Source: a virus
IMG/VR virus record: IMGVR_UViG_3300048790_000019
Coordinates: 1 to 23,500 of that record
Direction: 5' to 3' (one strand)
DNA: 23,500 nucleotides
In this document: positions 7,663 through 15,009 of the stretch, in pieces
Layout of the letters: each line of letters begins with the position of its first letter
Position numbering within the stretch: position 1 is the first letter of the stretch
Notes under the pieces: model-generated
What the model was told of the DNA's origin: nothing
The model's database searches: none
Seen by the model: the letters and a program-made list of their open reading frames with translations, nothing else
Program-made: the position numbers and the translations under genes

Positions 7663-8696
7663 ATATTCGATTGTCCGCCCATATTCCGGGCATCACGAAT
7701 AGCATTATAAAGGCCCTTATGGGCCGCGTCTTGTACATCATCAGGATTACCGCCATTGACGTTAAAATTATTATTAACGTTAATATCCCCGCTATTATCC
7801 GTGCTTGTACCGCTAGGATTAAACTGTGGTAATAAAACACCTGCTAGAGCACTAGCGCCTAAGATGCCACCTGTAATACCTAAAGCTGCTAAATTGACAC
7901 CCCCTGTTATTGCTGTCATCGCAAGCGCAATACCCCCTAGAATGACAGCGACACTAGCCAGGGCACTGGCCAATTTAGGTAGTGTCATAAGCCATGATTC
8001 AAACCCGTTGACAATATCTAAAACAATTTGTGATATGGGGCCAAGTACAGGGGTTAAAATTGCACCTATAGAAATAATGATACTTGCAAACGTGCTTGCG
8101 ATATTGGTTAATACTTTCCATAAGGCTGACAATTGGTTCATCTCACGTTCAGAGTTTGCCATGGCCGTCTGGACATCTTCCCAATGACCAATCATCAACA
8201 CTAAATTTTCATTAAGACCTGCTGTCTGCAATAAATACCGGCGCATTGCAGGGTCGCGCACTCCTTCAAGATTTTGTAATATTCGGCGCAATACTTCTTC
8301 CGGTTGATCTTGCATCCCACGCGGGTCAATACCTAACAAAGCGCCCCATGTAGTTGCTTTGCCGGTACCTTGCGTTTGCAATTGCATGATGGATGATTGA
8401 ATGTCCGCAATGGTATTAGGCAATACCCCCGCTGAAATACCAAGAGCTTTGGCAGCATTGTCCCACTTTTGGAATACCGTCGATGATACACCCGTAATAC
8501 CCATCAAGTTTCTAAATGACAAAGATAAATTCTCTGCCTCATCAACAACATTTTTGATGCCGTCAACTAAACCTTTTAATCCTAGAGAGGATATGATACT
8601 ATTTAAATTCAGATCACTTAGATCCTTAATCAAGTCCTTAAGTTTCTTCGTGTCCGACTGAAATAAAATATCAAATACTAATTCGCCGCCCGTCAT
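7659..8696 (-). CDS. Short tail tape measure protein
   Basis: A 345-residue protein after the chaperone frameshift gene. The ATG at 8696 overlaps the stop of the -1 frame extension as ATGA. It has an amphipathic helical N-terminus (residues 14-60), an Ala/Leu-rich helical middle with DPRGMQDQPEEVLRRIL at 124-140, and hydrophobic segments at about 200-235 and 242-290 (Gly/Ala/Ile-rich, membrane-active type). The C-terminus, INVNNNFNVNGGNPDDVQDAAHKGLY, is typical of tape measures. Using the known rule of roughly 0.15 nm per residue, the tail would be only about 50 nm long. The tape measure sets tail length and is ejected into the host envelope during infection. Confidence 0.8.
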   Translation of the reverse strand: MTGGELVFDILFQSDTKKLKDLIKDLSDLNLNSIISSLGLKGLVDGIKNVVDEAENLSLSFRNLMGITGVSSTVFQKWDNAAKALGISAGVLPNTIADIQSSIMQLQTQGTGKATTWGALLGIDPRGMQDQPEEVLRRILQNLEGVRDPAMRRYLLQTAGLNENLVLMIGHWEDVQTAMANSEREMNQLSALWKVLTNIASTFASIIISIGAILTPVLGPISQIVLDIVNGFESWLMTLPKLASALASVAVILGGIALAMTAITGGVNLAALGITGGILGASALAGVLLPQFNPSGTSTDNSGDINVNNNFNVNGGNPDDVQDAAHKGLYNAIRDARNMGGQSNI

Positions 8697-9252
8697 AACG
8701 CACCTTGATTAGCTAATTCGATTTGTTTATTCTCGTATTGCATTTTGAATCGTTCGTAAATGAGTCCCGCGATGACAAGGTCCGTGCGCTCTTGAAGAAC
8801 TTCACTTGGTCGACATCCCCACACATTTGCCAATTTGACACTGATACCTACTGCTGTGTCGACCTTAATTTTGATATTAGGTCTTCGCCCACTTGGCCTT
8901 GTATATCCTTCAACACTAAAGGTAGGCTGCTCGAAAAAGGGCGTAGGTTCAACACCAACACCTCCTTGACTATCAGGAGATAGTCTTCTCGTATCTTCTC
9001 ATCCTGAAATAAAGCATTATTGACAGGACGATTATTATATTTGCAACGGCCAAAACATGGCTGCAATGCTTGTTTAATGCCGGGCGATGATATTGCCCGC
9101 GCAATTACATTCTTCAATAATTCAATGGCATCACTATTACTTTTGACCATTTCTAAATCACGTGCGACCGCTTCGAGCAAAGCCAACCCCACCTCAAACT
9201 CGGCCATGCTTATTTCCAATACTGCCCCAGATGGTAGCGTTTTTGTTTCCAT
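8693..9252 (-). CDS. Tail assembly chaperone, -1 frameshift fusion (gpGT analogue)
   Basis: Predicted fusion of 186 residues: 106 zero-frame residues ending RPF, then 80 residues read in the -1 frame from 8935 to the TGA at 8693-8695. The new part begins FEQPTFSVEGYTRPSG and ends IELANQGAL. It contains LANVWGCRPSEVLQ, DLVIAGLIYERFK and YENK. This 'W-G-x-x-P-x-E-x-L ... D-x-x-x-x-x-x-x-Y-x-R-x-K-x-E' sequence is typical of the T half of G/GT chaperones. The T part has no ATG of its own before this motif, so frameshifting is the natural route. Its stop overlaps the tape-measure ATG, which further supports the frame. Without this, 8697-8847 would be an unexplained gap in an otherwise gap-free operon. 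Confidence 0.85.
8848..9252 (-). CDS. Tail assembly chaperone, zero-frame product (gpG analogue)
   Basis: A 134-residue protein. I chose the ATG at 9252 because GGGAGG lies 8 nt upstream. Upstream in-frame starts exist (ATG at 9297, and further to 9453), but they overlap the tube gene and have no such site. The sequence has a helical N-terminal half (EFEVGLALLEAVARDLEMVK, AIELLKNVIARAISSPGIKQALQPCFGRC) and the segment NNALFQDEKIREDYLLIVKEVLVLNLRPF, typical of tail chaperones encoded between tube and tape-measure genes. Ribosomes that do not slip at 8935-8941 stop at 8848. It is expected to coat the tape measure until tube subunits replace it and is not part of the finished virion. Confidence 0.75.
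   Translation of the reverse strand: METKTLPSGAVLEISMAEFEVGLALLEAVARDLEMVKSNSDAIELLKNVIARAISSPGIKQALQPCFGRCKYNNRPVNNALFQDEKIREDYLLIVKEVLVLNLRPFSSSLPLVLKDIQGQVGEDLISKLRSTQQ
8935..8941 (-). other. Programmed -1 ribosomal frameshift slippery heptamer
   Basis: On the minus strand the sequence reads C CCT TTT in zero-frame phasing, an exact X XXY YYZ heptamer, followed by TCG AGC. After slipping, both tRNAs can re-pair on CCC TTT and the next codon is TTC. It lies in the tail-chaperone gene at the expected point, 28 codons before the zero-frame stop. Confidence 0.85.
8959..8967 (-). promoter_or_regulatory. Internal Shine-Dalgarno-like stimulator upstream of slip site
   Basis: Minus strand AAGGAGGTG, a nine-base match to the usual bacterial anti-SD, 17 nt before the heptamer inside the coding region. 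Internal SD elements upstream of slippery sites raise -1 frameshifting in bacteria (dnaX-type), though usually at 10-14 nt. Its use here is inferred. Confidence 0.5.
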
Positions 9253-9274
9253 CCCGTCATCCTCCCACTCAAGC

Positions 9275-9730
9275 TTAATTGATGCTTCGGTTAACATCGG
9301 CGAATTGTAACATCCAGGTGACGATCGCTTGGTTTGTTTCACCAGCTGCGTTTTCCATGGCCGATGGTTGTTTAGAGAATACCCCGCCAATACCTTGATA
9401 TATAACTTGATTGATGGCGCCGGTACCATCACCAACATTTTTGTCAAACTCAAAATTCATCAAAGGAAAGGCTGCGGGGTTAGAATTATAAGTAGATAAT
9501 AGCCCTTGGATGAATTGATCATCAGCAGACCCCAAAATCAATCTAATTTCAATCTTGATATTCTTACCCTTATAATTGTAACCGTAAATGGTATTGCCCT
9601 GTTTCCCGGTTGACATCGTGGATAAATCTTCAGGGATATCTAATTTAACGACATCGCCATCTCCCCAATTATTGAGTATCCTCCCATTGAGAGAGAAAAC
9701 GTCTTTTCCAACAGAGGCCGCTATAGGCAT
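9275..9730 (-). CDS. Tail tube protein (DUF3277-like)
   Basis: A 151-residue protein with AAGGAG ahead of the ATG at 9730. It sits directly between sheath and chaperone genes, the standard tube position. Features are the N-terminal segment SVGKDVFSLNGRILNNWGDGDVVKLDIPEDLSTMSTGKQGNTIYGYNYKGKNIKIEIRLILGSADDQFIQGLL and a beta-rich rest with AFPLMNFEFDKNV. The 'G-D-x-x ... S-x-x-x-G-x-x-G ... G-x-x-x-x-I-x-x-R-L-x-x-G-S-x-D-D' pattern is that of tube proteins of KPP10-like and related myoviruses. It would polymerise as hexameric rings inside the sheath. Confidence 0.8.
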   Translation of the reverse strand: MPIAASVGKDVFSLNGRILNNWGDGDVVKLDIPEDLSTMSTGKQGNTIYGYNYKGKNIKIEIRLILGSADDQFIQGLLSTYNSNPAAFPLMNFEFDKNVGDGTGAINQVIYQGIGGVFSKQPSAMENAAGETNQAIVTWMLQFADVNRSIN

Positions 9731-9740
9731 ATGAATCTCC

Positions 9741-11129
9741 TTATTGATTAATTGTAACTAAAATACTGCCGCTTTGAATTGCCCCTGCTTCTTTGCCTGC
9801 AATTTGGACTAAAGGAGCTTGACGCGCGGCGCGGGCCGTTGTCGATTGCTGACTGACAGGTGCTGAATATATGTAAAATCCGGTGCCTGTAATATTAGCC
9901 AAGAACTTGGTTGGATTGCCAAAAGTGTCAGCACTAGTCCAAGAGCCCGGTGCTAAATAACCATTTGATACAGCTTGTTTGAGTACCGCTCGGTAATACG
10001 ATTTAAGCAATGACATGCCCGCTTCCGTTTGAGCAATCTTTGTACCTACCGTTGCCAAAGCATTGAAACCGGCAACCTGCAAAGATGTGACAAGCCATAC
10101 CAAGTTGGTTACTTCATCGGTATATTTATTGGCGCCGACACTAACAACACCCGGATATGATCCACCATAATTAGCGTAGCAATCAGCACCACAGGCGGCC
10201 AATCCGGCTAAGATAACACTTGTCAAGGTTGTATCTGGTACAACATTGACAAGTTGTTGCAAGTTCATCGTCTGGGTGGTATTGGAACCTGACCAATTAG
10301 TGGATAACGCCTTGGATGCATAGGCAGCGGCATATAGCCGAGCATTTAAGCCAGTGCTGCCGTAATACAACATGCGGGTATTAATATCACTAGCTAATTG
10401 GATGGTAATAAATGTTCCGTAAATATCCAGAGTGTTAATAGTAGGTAAGAACAAAATCTGATTTTGATTAGCTTGCACGGCGGCAGCAAGTGCTACCCAT
10501 GTACTATTCGCTCCGTAGTTGGTCGCAATAATGCCATTAAAATATAAATAATTATTTCCACGGTTGTATGCATTTAATAATGTTTCGGTGCCAACAGATG
10601 TAATGGCCACAGTACAACCTGTCCCATAACCCCCTGTAACAGCAATCCCTGTGCCCGTGGTATAAAGTATACCCGGTGTCGCTAAACTTAAACTTGTGAC
10701 AATACCACCAGCAGTAGCTGTGACAGTGGCAAATCCGCCATATCCACCGGTTTGATTGATAGATAAAACATCCCCCACCTTATAATTGGTGCCACCTGCA
10801 GTCGGTGTGGCATTAAGACCTGTGATAGCACCTGTCTGAATTGGAATAATGATAAGCTGGCCGCCACCATTCAATATGCTAGGCTGCTGAGCAAACACGT
10901 TAACCGCTTGTTGGTATGTTTCAGAACTAAACCCAAAATCAGTACCAACGGCAGCCGCTGTGACATAAGGACGCCAGAAGTCGGTATTAGGATTGCTTAA
11001 AAAAGCATCTGTCGTAAATAAGCCAATATTATTGACGTTATATCCGGGGATACCAGACGACGCAAATTGGACAGAAACATTGATCACACTACTGATAGGT
11101 ATGACGCCTGGGGTATTATTACCGGCCAT
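9741..11129 (-). CDS. Contractile tail sheath protein (DUF3383-like) with inserted beta domain
   Basis: A 462-residue protein with AAGGAG before the ATG at 11129. It shows the DUF3383 sheath layout: an N-terminal part with VINVSVQFASSGIPGYNVNNIGLFTTD and TYQQAVNVFAQQPSILNGGGQLIIIPIQ, and a core with TETLLNAYNRGNNYLYFNGIIATN. TRMLYYGSTGLNARLYAAAYAS, an Ala/Gly-rich region and a C-terminal strand set (APLVQIAGKEAGAIQSGSILVTINQ) complete it. Residues about 103-183 are a Gly/Thr-rich insertion with TPTAGGTNYKVGDVLSINQTGG and a second half around SLATPGILYTTGTGIAV. This small beta module, often repeated in phage surface proteins, is not part of the basic sheath fold. Sheath contraction drives the tube through the envelope. 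Confidence 0.85.
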   Translation of the reverse strand: MAGNNTPGVIPISSVINVSVQFASSGIPGYNVNNIGLFTTDAFLSNPNTDFWRPYVTAAAVGTDFGFSSETYQQAVNVFAQQPSILNGGGQLIIIPIQTGAITGLNATPTAGGTNYKVGDVLSINQTGGYGGFATVTATAGGIVTSLSLATPGILYTTGTGIAVTGGYGTGCTVAITSVGTETLLNAYNRGNNYLYFNGIIATNYGANSTWVALAAAVQANQNQILFLPTINTLDIYGTFITIQLASDINTRMLYYGSTGLNARLYAAAYASKALSTNWSGSNTTQTMNLQQLVNVVPDTTLTSVILAGLAACGADCYANYGGSYPGVVSVGANKYTDEVTNLVWLVTSLQVAGFNALATVGTKIAQTEAGMSLLKSYYRAVLKQAVSNGYLAPGSWTSADTFGNPTKFLANITGTGFYIYSAPVSQQSTTARAARQAPLVQIAGKEAGAIQSGSILVTINQ

Positions 11130-11141
11130 GATTAATCTCCT

Positions 11142-11711
11142 TTATTTTGGAAGGACGCTTGGCGAAAATTCTTCAATGATGGTCCCACCATTATTAACGA
11201 CAACTTGAGTTTCAAAAGCATCGAAAAAGTTTTGATTCTTAATTAATTGATAACATGCCAATACATTGACCGTCACATCAAATCGGTACATCATCGAACC
11301 GCCTTCTAATACCGAAAGATTCTGTAGGGGCATTGTCTGGGCTATTTTAAAAGTCTGGGCTTCTTGCTGCTGCTGGGAATAGATAGAACGCAGCGCCATT
11401 GCAATGCCTTCTTTATAACGCAGCGCATCTTCGTTCTTCGACATAATAGAAATAACAATTACGTCTTGCGTCAGTGTATCTTGCTCTTCGTTAAAATTTC
11501 CAAAAGTGTCAATAAATGTACTGTTTTGGTTCGAATATACTTTATTGCCAATTTGATTTAAAACAATCCAGGCCCCCTTAATTTTCGGAATATTGTATTC
11601 TTGGTTAGCGATGAATATCCGAAGTTTAGGATTAAAGTTAGGGATATAAGTAATCTCCTCAATTAATATATTCATTAACTGATCAATCGTCGTCGTCTGC
11701 CCTAGAATCAT
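11142..11711 (-). CDS. Tail terminator-like protein
   Basis: About 189 residues, preceding the sheath gene, where tail terminators lie. Sequence is an N-terminal helix (TTIDQLMNILIEEITYIPNFNPKLRIFIANQ), then beta strands (GAWIVLNQIGNKVYS, TQDVIVISIMSKNEDALRYKEGIAMALRSI) and a final beta segment with MMYRFDVTVNVLACYQL. This 'beta-alpha-beta with D-x-x-V-x-x-x-V-x-x-Y' arrangement resembles terminator proteins of LIC_12616-type contractile phages. The start is uncertain: ATG at 11711 has GAGG 9 nt upstream, a TTG lies two codons earlier at 11717, and an ATG at 11675 avoids the 29-nt overlap but lacks an SD. It would cap the tube and sheath at the neck. Confidence 0.6.
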   Translation of the reverse strand: MILGQTTTIDQLMNILIEEITYIPNFNPKLRIFIANQEYNIPKIKGAWIVLNQIGNKVYSNQNSTFIDTFGNFNEEQDTLTQDVIVISIMSKNEDALRYKEGIAMALRSIYSQQQQEAQTFKIAQTMPLQNLSVLEGGSMMYRFDVTVNVLACYQLIKNQNFFDAFETQVVVNNGGTIIEEFSPSVLPK

Positions 11712-12093
11712 CTTCAAAATCCTCGATTATATGATATTCGTAATATCCGCTCCTAGAGTAATCTTTAAACGACATCACCTTATAACGTTCACCCCTAATC
11801 CATATTCTTTCATTGACATCTAATCTAAAATTTGTCAGCGTATGGATATAATACCAAGCCCAAGCCCTTTCACCTTCTGGCTTGACATTTAAGGCTTTAT
11901 CTGTGAGGGGCTGAATACTTCCTAAAGTTCGTACATCAACAGGTACTTTCTGCGATCGTCCATCAATAATTACAATTTGTAAACGTTGTAATACTAAAGG
12001 TGTCAATAATCGATTAACCGCAGCGTATTGATTAGGCATACTTGATATATCGCCTAATTGAATGTATTTCGCGGAACGTATAGGACCTATCAT
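11683..12093 (-). CDS. Neck / head-tail joining protein
   Basis: A 136-residue protein with an ATGA overlap with the gene upstream. Contains NQYAAVNRLLTPLVLQRLQIVIIDGRSQKVPVD, WAWYYIHTLTNFRLDVNERIWIRGERYKVMSFKDYSRSGYYEYHIIEDF, and an acidic C-terminus (DDSRADDDD). The later half with R-x-x-V-N-x-R-I-x-x-x-G-x-x-Y-x-V looks like small beta-barrel neck or stopper proteins. I do not recognise a named family with certainty. Position between the virion-morphogenesis-like and tail-terminator genes supports a connector role. Confidence 0.55.
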   Translation of the reverse strand: MIGPIRSAKYIQLGDISSMPNQYAAVNRLLTPLVLQRLQIVIIDGRSQKVPVDVRTLGSIQPLTDKALNVKPEGERAWAWYYIHTLTNFRLDVNERIWIRGERYKVMSFKDYSRSGYYEYHIIEDFEDDSRADDDD

Positions 12094-12638
12094 ATCTTCA
12101 CCGCCCGGCTGGTAATGCTTTTACGTAATTGTCCGCTATCAATCAATTGCGCCGAAGAACCTTTTTGTGCGATAGTCTGTGGCTTTAAAGGTGCCCACCC
12201 CGGACCATGCGCCGCAAATGCTTCTTGCACTACCTTCTCTGCATATATGCCAATCAGCGCGTAAAACTTACCCATATCGCCTTCTTTGACCGCCTCGCCT
12301 AATTTGCCTGATCCTTGCTTAATCGCATCAAACAAGTGTAAATTGAGTGGCATTCTTAAAAAAGAACGTGCTGGGATATGTAATGCAAAACTTCCAAATT
12401 CGTGAACTATACCTATTTCGGCATTGGTCAAAGGTGATTTATCGCCTGTCACTGCCTTTGCTCTTGCGCCATATTTAAACCTGATCACATTCTCACGCGC
12501 AACCTTAGAACCTAAAATGCCAATCTGTGATTTCCATCGTTCTTTAAGCTTATCTTCAATCAACGTCATCAACGAGCTATCGATTGTCACATTAAACTTA
12601 TTAGGGCCCGCTGGCAAAAACTTCAATACGCGTTTCAT
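12090..12638 (-). CDS. Virion morphogenesis / tail completion protein (Mu gpG or HK97 gp10-like)
   Basis: A 182-residue protein; the ATG at 12638 overlaps the DUF4054 stop as ATGA, which I prefer over the TTG extension to 12653. Diagnostic segments are NAEIGIVHEFGSFALHIPARSFLRMPL (the 'E-F-G-x-x-x-x-x-I-P-A-R-S-F-L-R' motif) and, near the end, HGPGWAPLKPQTIAQKGSSAQLIDSGQLRKSI ('G-W-x-P-L-x-x-x-T-x-x-x-K-x-S-x-x-x-L-I-D-x-G-x-L-x-x-S'). These are the hallmarks of the Mu-type virion morphogenesis and HK97 gp10-like families, which join tail to head. Confidence 0.85.
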   Translation of the reverse strand: MKRVLKFLPAGPNKFNVTIDSSLMTLIEDKLKERWKSQIGILGSKVARENVIRFKYGARAKAVTGDKSPLTNAEIGIVHEFGSFALHIPARSFLRMPLNLHLFDAIKQGSGKLGEAVKEGDMGKFYALIGIYAEKVVQEAFAAHGPGWAPLKPQTIAQKGSSAQLIDSGQLRKSITSRAVKI

Positions 12639-13096
12639 GCTGACGTGGTACAACCAGGGATTAAAGTAATACCGCTGCCAATCGTATACGGATAAACAAA
12701 ATCCAAATATTTCTTGCCATACCCGGTCGCCATAAGTCCGGACATGATGGGATCTTCTTTAAAGTATTCAGCGATTTGATTGGATAGCGAGACACTGCCA
12801 ACGCTGGAATTTTCGATAGCGAATTGCGCGGGTGCAGATATACCTTTAGAGGCATTATTTAAATTTATGCATAAATAATGAGCCCAAAGGTAATAGAAGA
12901 ACAGGTCCGCATTATTCCCGAATATGCCCGCGTTGTAGGTAGACGCCGCTTCATTAGAGGCATTCGTTATATCTTGCTGCAATACTAGATCAAAATTATT
13001 CTGATCATCTAAAGCAGCATACGGAAAGTCACGAAAGAATTGTGCTTGGAATTGTGCATTTGTTGGTGGCACCCATTGACCGTTGACTATTGGCAT
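12635..13096 (-). CDS. Head completion / connector protein, DUF4054 type
   Basis: A 153-residue protein with GAGG upstream of the ATG at 13096. It contains NAQFQAQFFRDFPYAALDDQNNFDLVLQQDITNASNEA ('F-x-x-x-F-P-x-F'), then FYYLWAHYLCINLN, a loop with SVGSVSLSNQIAE, and SGLMATGYGKKYLDFVY. This 'A-H-x-L ... G-x-x-x-S-x-S ... T-x-Y-G-x-x-Y' layout is that of DUF4054, small helical proteins lying just after major capsid genes and thought to be head-tail connectors. Confidence 0.8.
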   Translation of the reverse strand: MPIVNGQWVPPTNAQFQAQFFRDFPYAALDDQNNFDLVLQQDITNASNEAASTYNAGIFGNNADLFFYYLWAHYLCINLNNASKGISAPAQFAIENSSVGSVSLSNQIAEYFKEDPIMSGLMATGYGKKYLDFVYPYTIGSGITLIPGCTTSA

Positions 13097-13103
13097 GTTT
13101 GCC

Positions 13104-13385
13104 TCATTCTAAAATAATAATCTCGGATGGATAATTCTTGGATAATCGCTCACCGCATTCACGGGTGACGGTGCATCTTTCACCGGCCCGCACGGTGACA
13201 TATTTCTTATCTTTTGAATATGTTGTCTCAACACCACCCTTGACAACATCCGCGACATCAATCTGATAATCTCGTTTGCCCTGATTCCAAATCTTCATAG
13301 GAGCGGTAGGTACTGCTGCCACTTGTTTCGTTATCCTATTAGATTTAGATTTAGATTTGACAATACTCTTCTTCGTCGTTGCCAT
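13104..13385 (-). CDS. Small Lys-rich hypothetical head-module protein
   Basis: A 93-residue protein with a strong AAAGGAGAG upstream of the ATG at 13385. The first 25 residues are basic and Ser/Lys-rich (MATTKKSIVKSKSKSNRITK), probably disordered. The rest (PMKIWNQGKRDYQIDVADV, YVTVRAGERCTVTRECGERLSKNYPSEIIIL) is a compact beta-like domain. Similar short basic proteins lie between capsid and connector genes in many phages, but I cannot give a function. Possibly DNA-binding or a capsid-associated protein, by charge and position only. Confidence 0.6.
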   Translation of the reverse strand: MATTKKSIVKSKSKSNRITKQVAAVPTAPMKIWNQGKRDYQIDVADVVKGGVETTYSKDKKYVTVRAGERCTVTRECGERLSKNYPSEIIILE

Positions 13386-13422
13386 AATTCTCTCCTTTTG
13401 AGTTGTGAATGCTTTTGGCTTA

Positions 13423-14493
13423 TTACGTATTTAAATCGAGATACAACACTTCCAAGAATTTCAAGATGGTCGGCCCGCAATACTGGCCATAGGCGACATC
13501 TTGGAAATTGAAATTGTTATACGTGCCTTGCGCGGTCACCGTATAATCCAATGGCAATTCTTGGAAAATGGTATCAATATCACGACGATACAGCATATAT
13601 CTATGATGGCCAATAGTACCACCACCGGACGCTGTCGCACCAATAGCATAAGCGGATGGAAGGATCTTGAAATTTCCGCCTGGGCATATTTGGTTAAAAG
13701 CCTGTTGCAAATAACTCAACATGCTGATATTTGGATATGTGGAACTGACAGGTGTCGCCAAACCAGCATAATCATCTTGTGGGATAATTAATGTGTTAGG
13801 GAACACTGTTTGGGCCGCATTGGTCAAGAATGCGCCAATGATGGTCGAAACGGTCGTGGCAAACTGTGCCGCTGTCTGTGCGCTGATTTGAATGTTATTC
13901 AAAACAGTCGTATTGATATTGACCGTTGAATTAGTCAATAACCCAGGGAAATTTGTTGCGTTATCGGTATCCCCGACAAAAGTAACTGCTTGAATACCTA
14001 AATCCCATAATTTCTTACGGGATCTTTGCTTGGCCTCGATCAAATCCCACGACCCTGTGAAAGCGGCTTGGTTGATATCGAAGATGGTATAATCACAACC
14101 CATCGCCCAATTCTGGATGTAAGTTGTGACAGGATACAATGCAGCATCCGCTGTATTTACACGGGCGTTAGCGCGTGCTGTATCAATCTTACCAGCTTGG
14201 AAATTGGTGCCGACTTTATACGTGGTATTAGTGATAATAGCTTGACCGAAAGCACCTTCTCCTGGGATAATATCTACATATTCCGCCGGGCTTACTTCAT
14301 AAAATGTCTGTTCTACCATGCGGGACCGAATATAAGTCAGGCGGTCCAAAGTATACTGAAAAGCCAACCCGTTTGGATTAATGTCACCGGCAGCATTTAA
14401 CAATTCAAGTCCACGAAAAGACTTGCGATTGTATTTTTGCTGCATCAGGGCCTCGAACTTGTCAGGCGTTATGTTTGATTTAGTTGCTAACAT
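13423..14493 (-). CDS. Major capsid protein (DUF2184 type, HK97-like fold expected)
   Basis: A 356-residue protein with GGAGGG upstream of the ATG at 14493. Recognisable DUF2184-type segments are FRGLELLNAAGDINPNGLAFQYTLDRL, YVDIIPGEGAFGQAIITNTTYKVGTNFQAGKIDT, YIQNWAMGCDYTIFDINQA, RSRKKLWDLGIQAVTFVGD and, near the end, MLYRRDIDTIFQELPLDYTV and FNFQDVAYGQYCGPTILKF. These proteins form the capsid lattice in many phages with DUF2213 and DUF1073 partners. It follows the decoration-like gene, as usual. No sign that the N-terminus carries a scaffold delta domain, which fits the separate scaffold proposed at 15010-15573. Confidence 0.85.
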   Translation of the reverse strand: MLATKSNITPDKFEALMQQKYNRKSFRGLELLNAAGDINPNGLAFQYTLDRLTYIRSRMVEQTFYEVSPAEYVDIIPGEGAFGQAIITNTTYKVGTNFQAGKIDTARANARVNTADAALYPVTTYIQNWAMGCDYTIFDINQAAFTGSWDLIEAKQRSRKKLWDLGIQAVTFVGDTDNATNFPGLLTNSTVNINTTVLNNIQISAQTAAQFATTVSTIIGAFLTNAAQTVFPNTLIIPQDDYAGLATPVSSTYPNISMLSYLQQAFNQICPGGNFKILPSAYAIGATASGGGTIGHHRYMLYRRDIDTIFQELPLDYTVTAQGTYNNFNFQDVAYGQYCGPTILKFLEVLYLDLNT

Positions 14494-14522
14494 AATAATA
14501 CCCTCCGATTATTTTAAAAGAT

Positions 14523-14981
14523 TTAACGAACACGAACCCTAACAATTTGACCGGCTGCCGTTGCGATATCTAAAGCCTCGGCATTTGACACAGCCGATGT
14601 CGTCGAGAAAACGCTGCCTAATTGACCTGTGACCGTACCGGGTACATAATTCAATAATGCGCCACGATTGAATGCAGCGCCTGCTTGTACTGTAATGATT
14701 GAAGATGCCAAGGCAATTTCGCAAGAATCATACGCGTTGTATTGATTCTTTTTGGCATTGAAAATGATAACGCCATCAGCCTGGCTGCCAGACGGGCAAA
14801 GTGCAACACGGATAGACTGTGCAACGTCCGATGGTTGATACAATACGAAATCCCCAGCTTGTAAATATCCCGATGCAGGATTAGACGTACTTGCTATCGT
14901 CGCGGAAATCGTCGTAGGATTAACGTCCATGACTTGACCGGCAATCTGGGTCATACCAAATTGAGTAAGATTTAAAGCCAT
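14523..14981 (-). CDS. Capsid decoration / cement-like protein
   Basis: A 152-residue protein. The true start is taken as ATG at 14981 with GGAGGG 8 nt upstream; an upstream TTG at 14996 would lie within that site. The composition is beta-rich: QFGMTQIAGQVMDVNPTTISATIAS, YLQAGDFVLYQP, IIFNAKKNQYNAYDSCEIALASSIITVQAGAAFNRGALLNYVPG. This resembles capsid-stabilising proteins that sit just before DUF2184-type capsid genes, with 'A-G-x-x-x ... G-D-F-V' and 'F-x-x-x-x-x-x-Y-x-A-x-D-x-x-x-I-A'. Decoration proteins bind the outer capsid surface; this role is inferred from position and pattern. Confidence 0.7.
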   Translation of the reverse strand: MALNLTQFGMTQIAGQVMDVNPTTISATIASTSNPASGYLQAGDFVLYQPSDVAQSIRVALCPSGSQADGVIIFNAKKNQYNAYDSCEIALASSIITVQAGAAFNRGALLNYVPGTVTGQLGSVFSTTSAVSNAEALDIATAAGQIVRVRVR

Positions 14982-15009
14982 AATATTACCCTCCAATTCA
15001 AATTAAATG

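Noticed and set aside
9253-9453. Extended N-terminus of the tail chaperone (starts at 9297 or 9453)
   Set aside because: The extension overlaps the tube gene in another frame, lacks a good SD, and the ATG at 9252 has GGGAGG at ideal distance. The 9297 start cannot be fully excluded.
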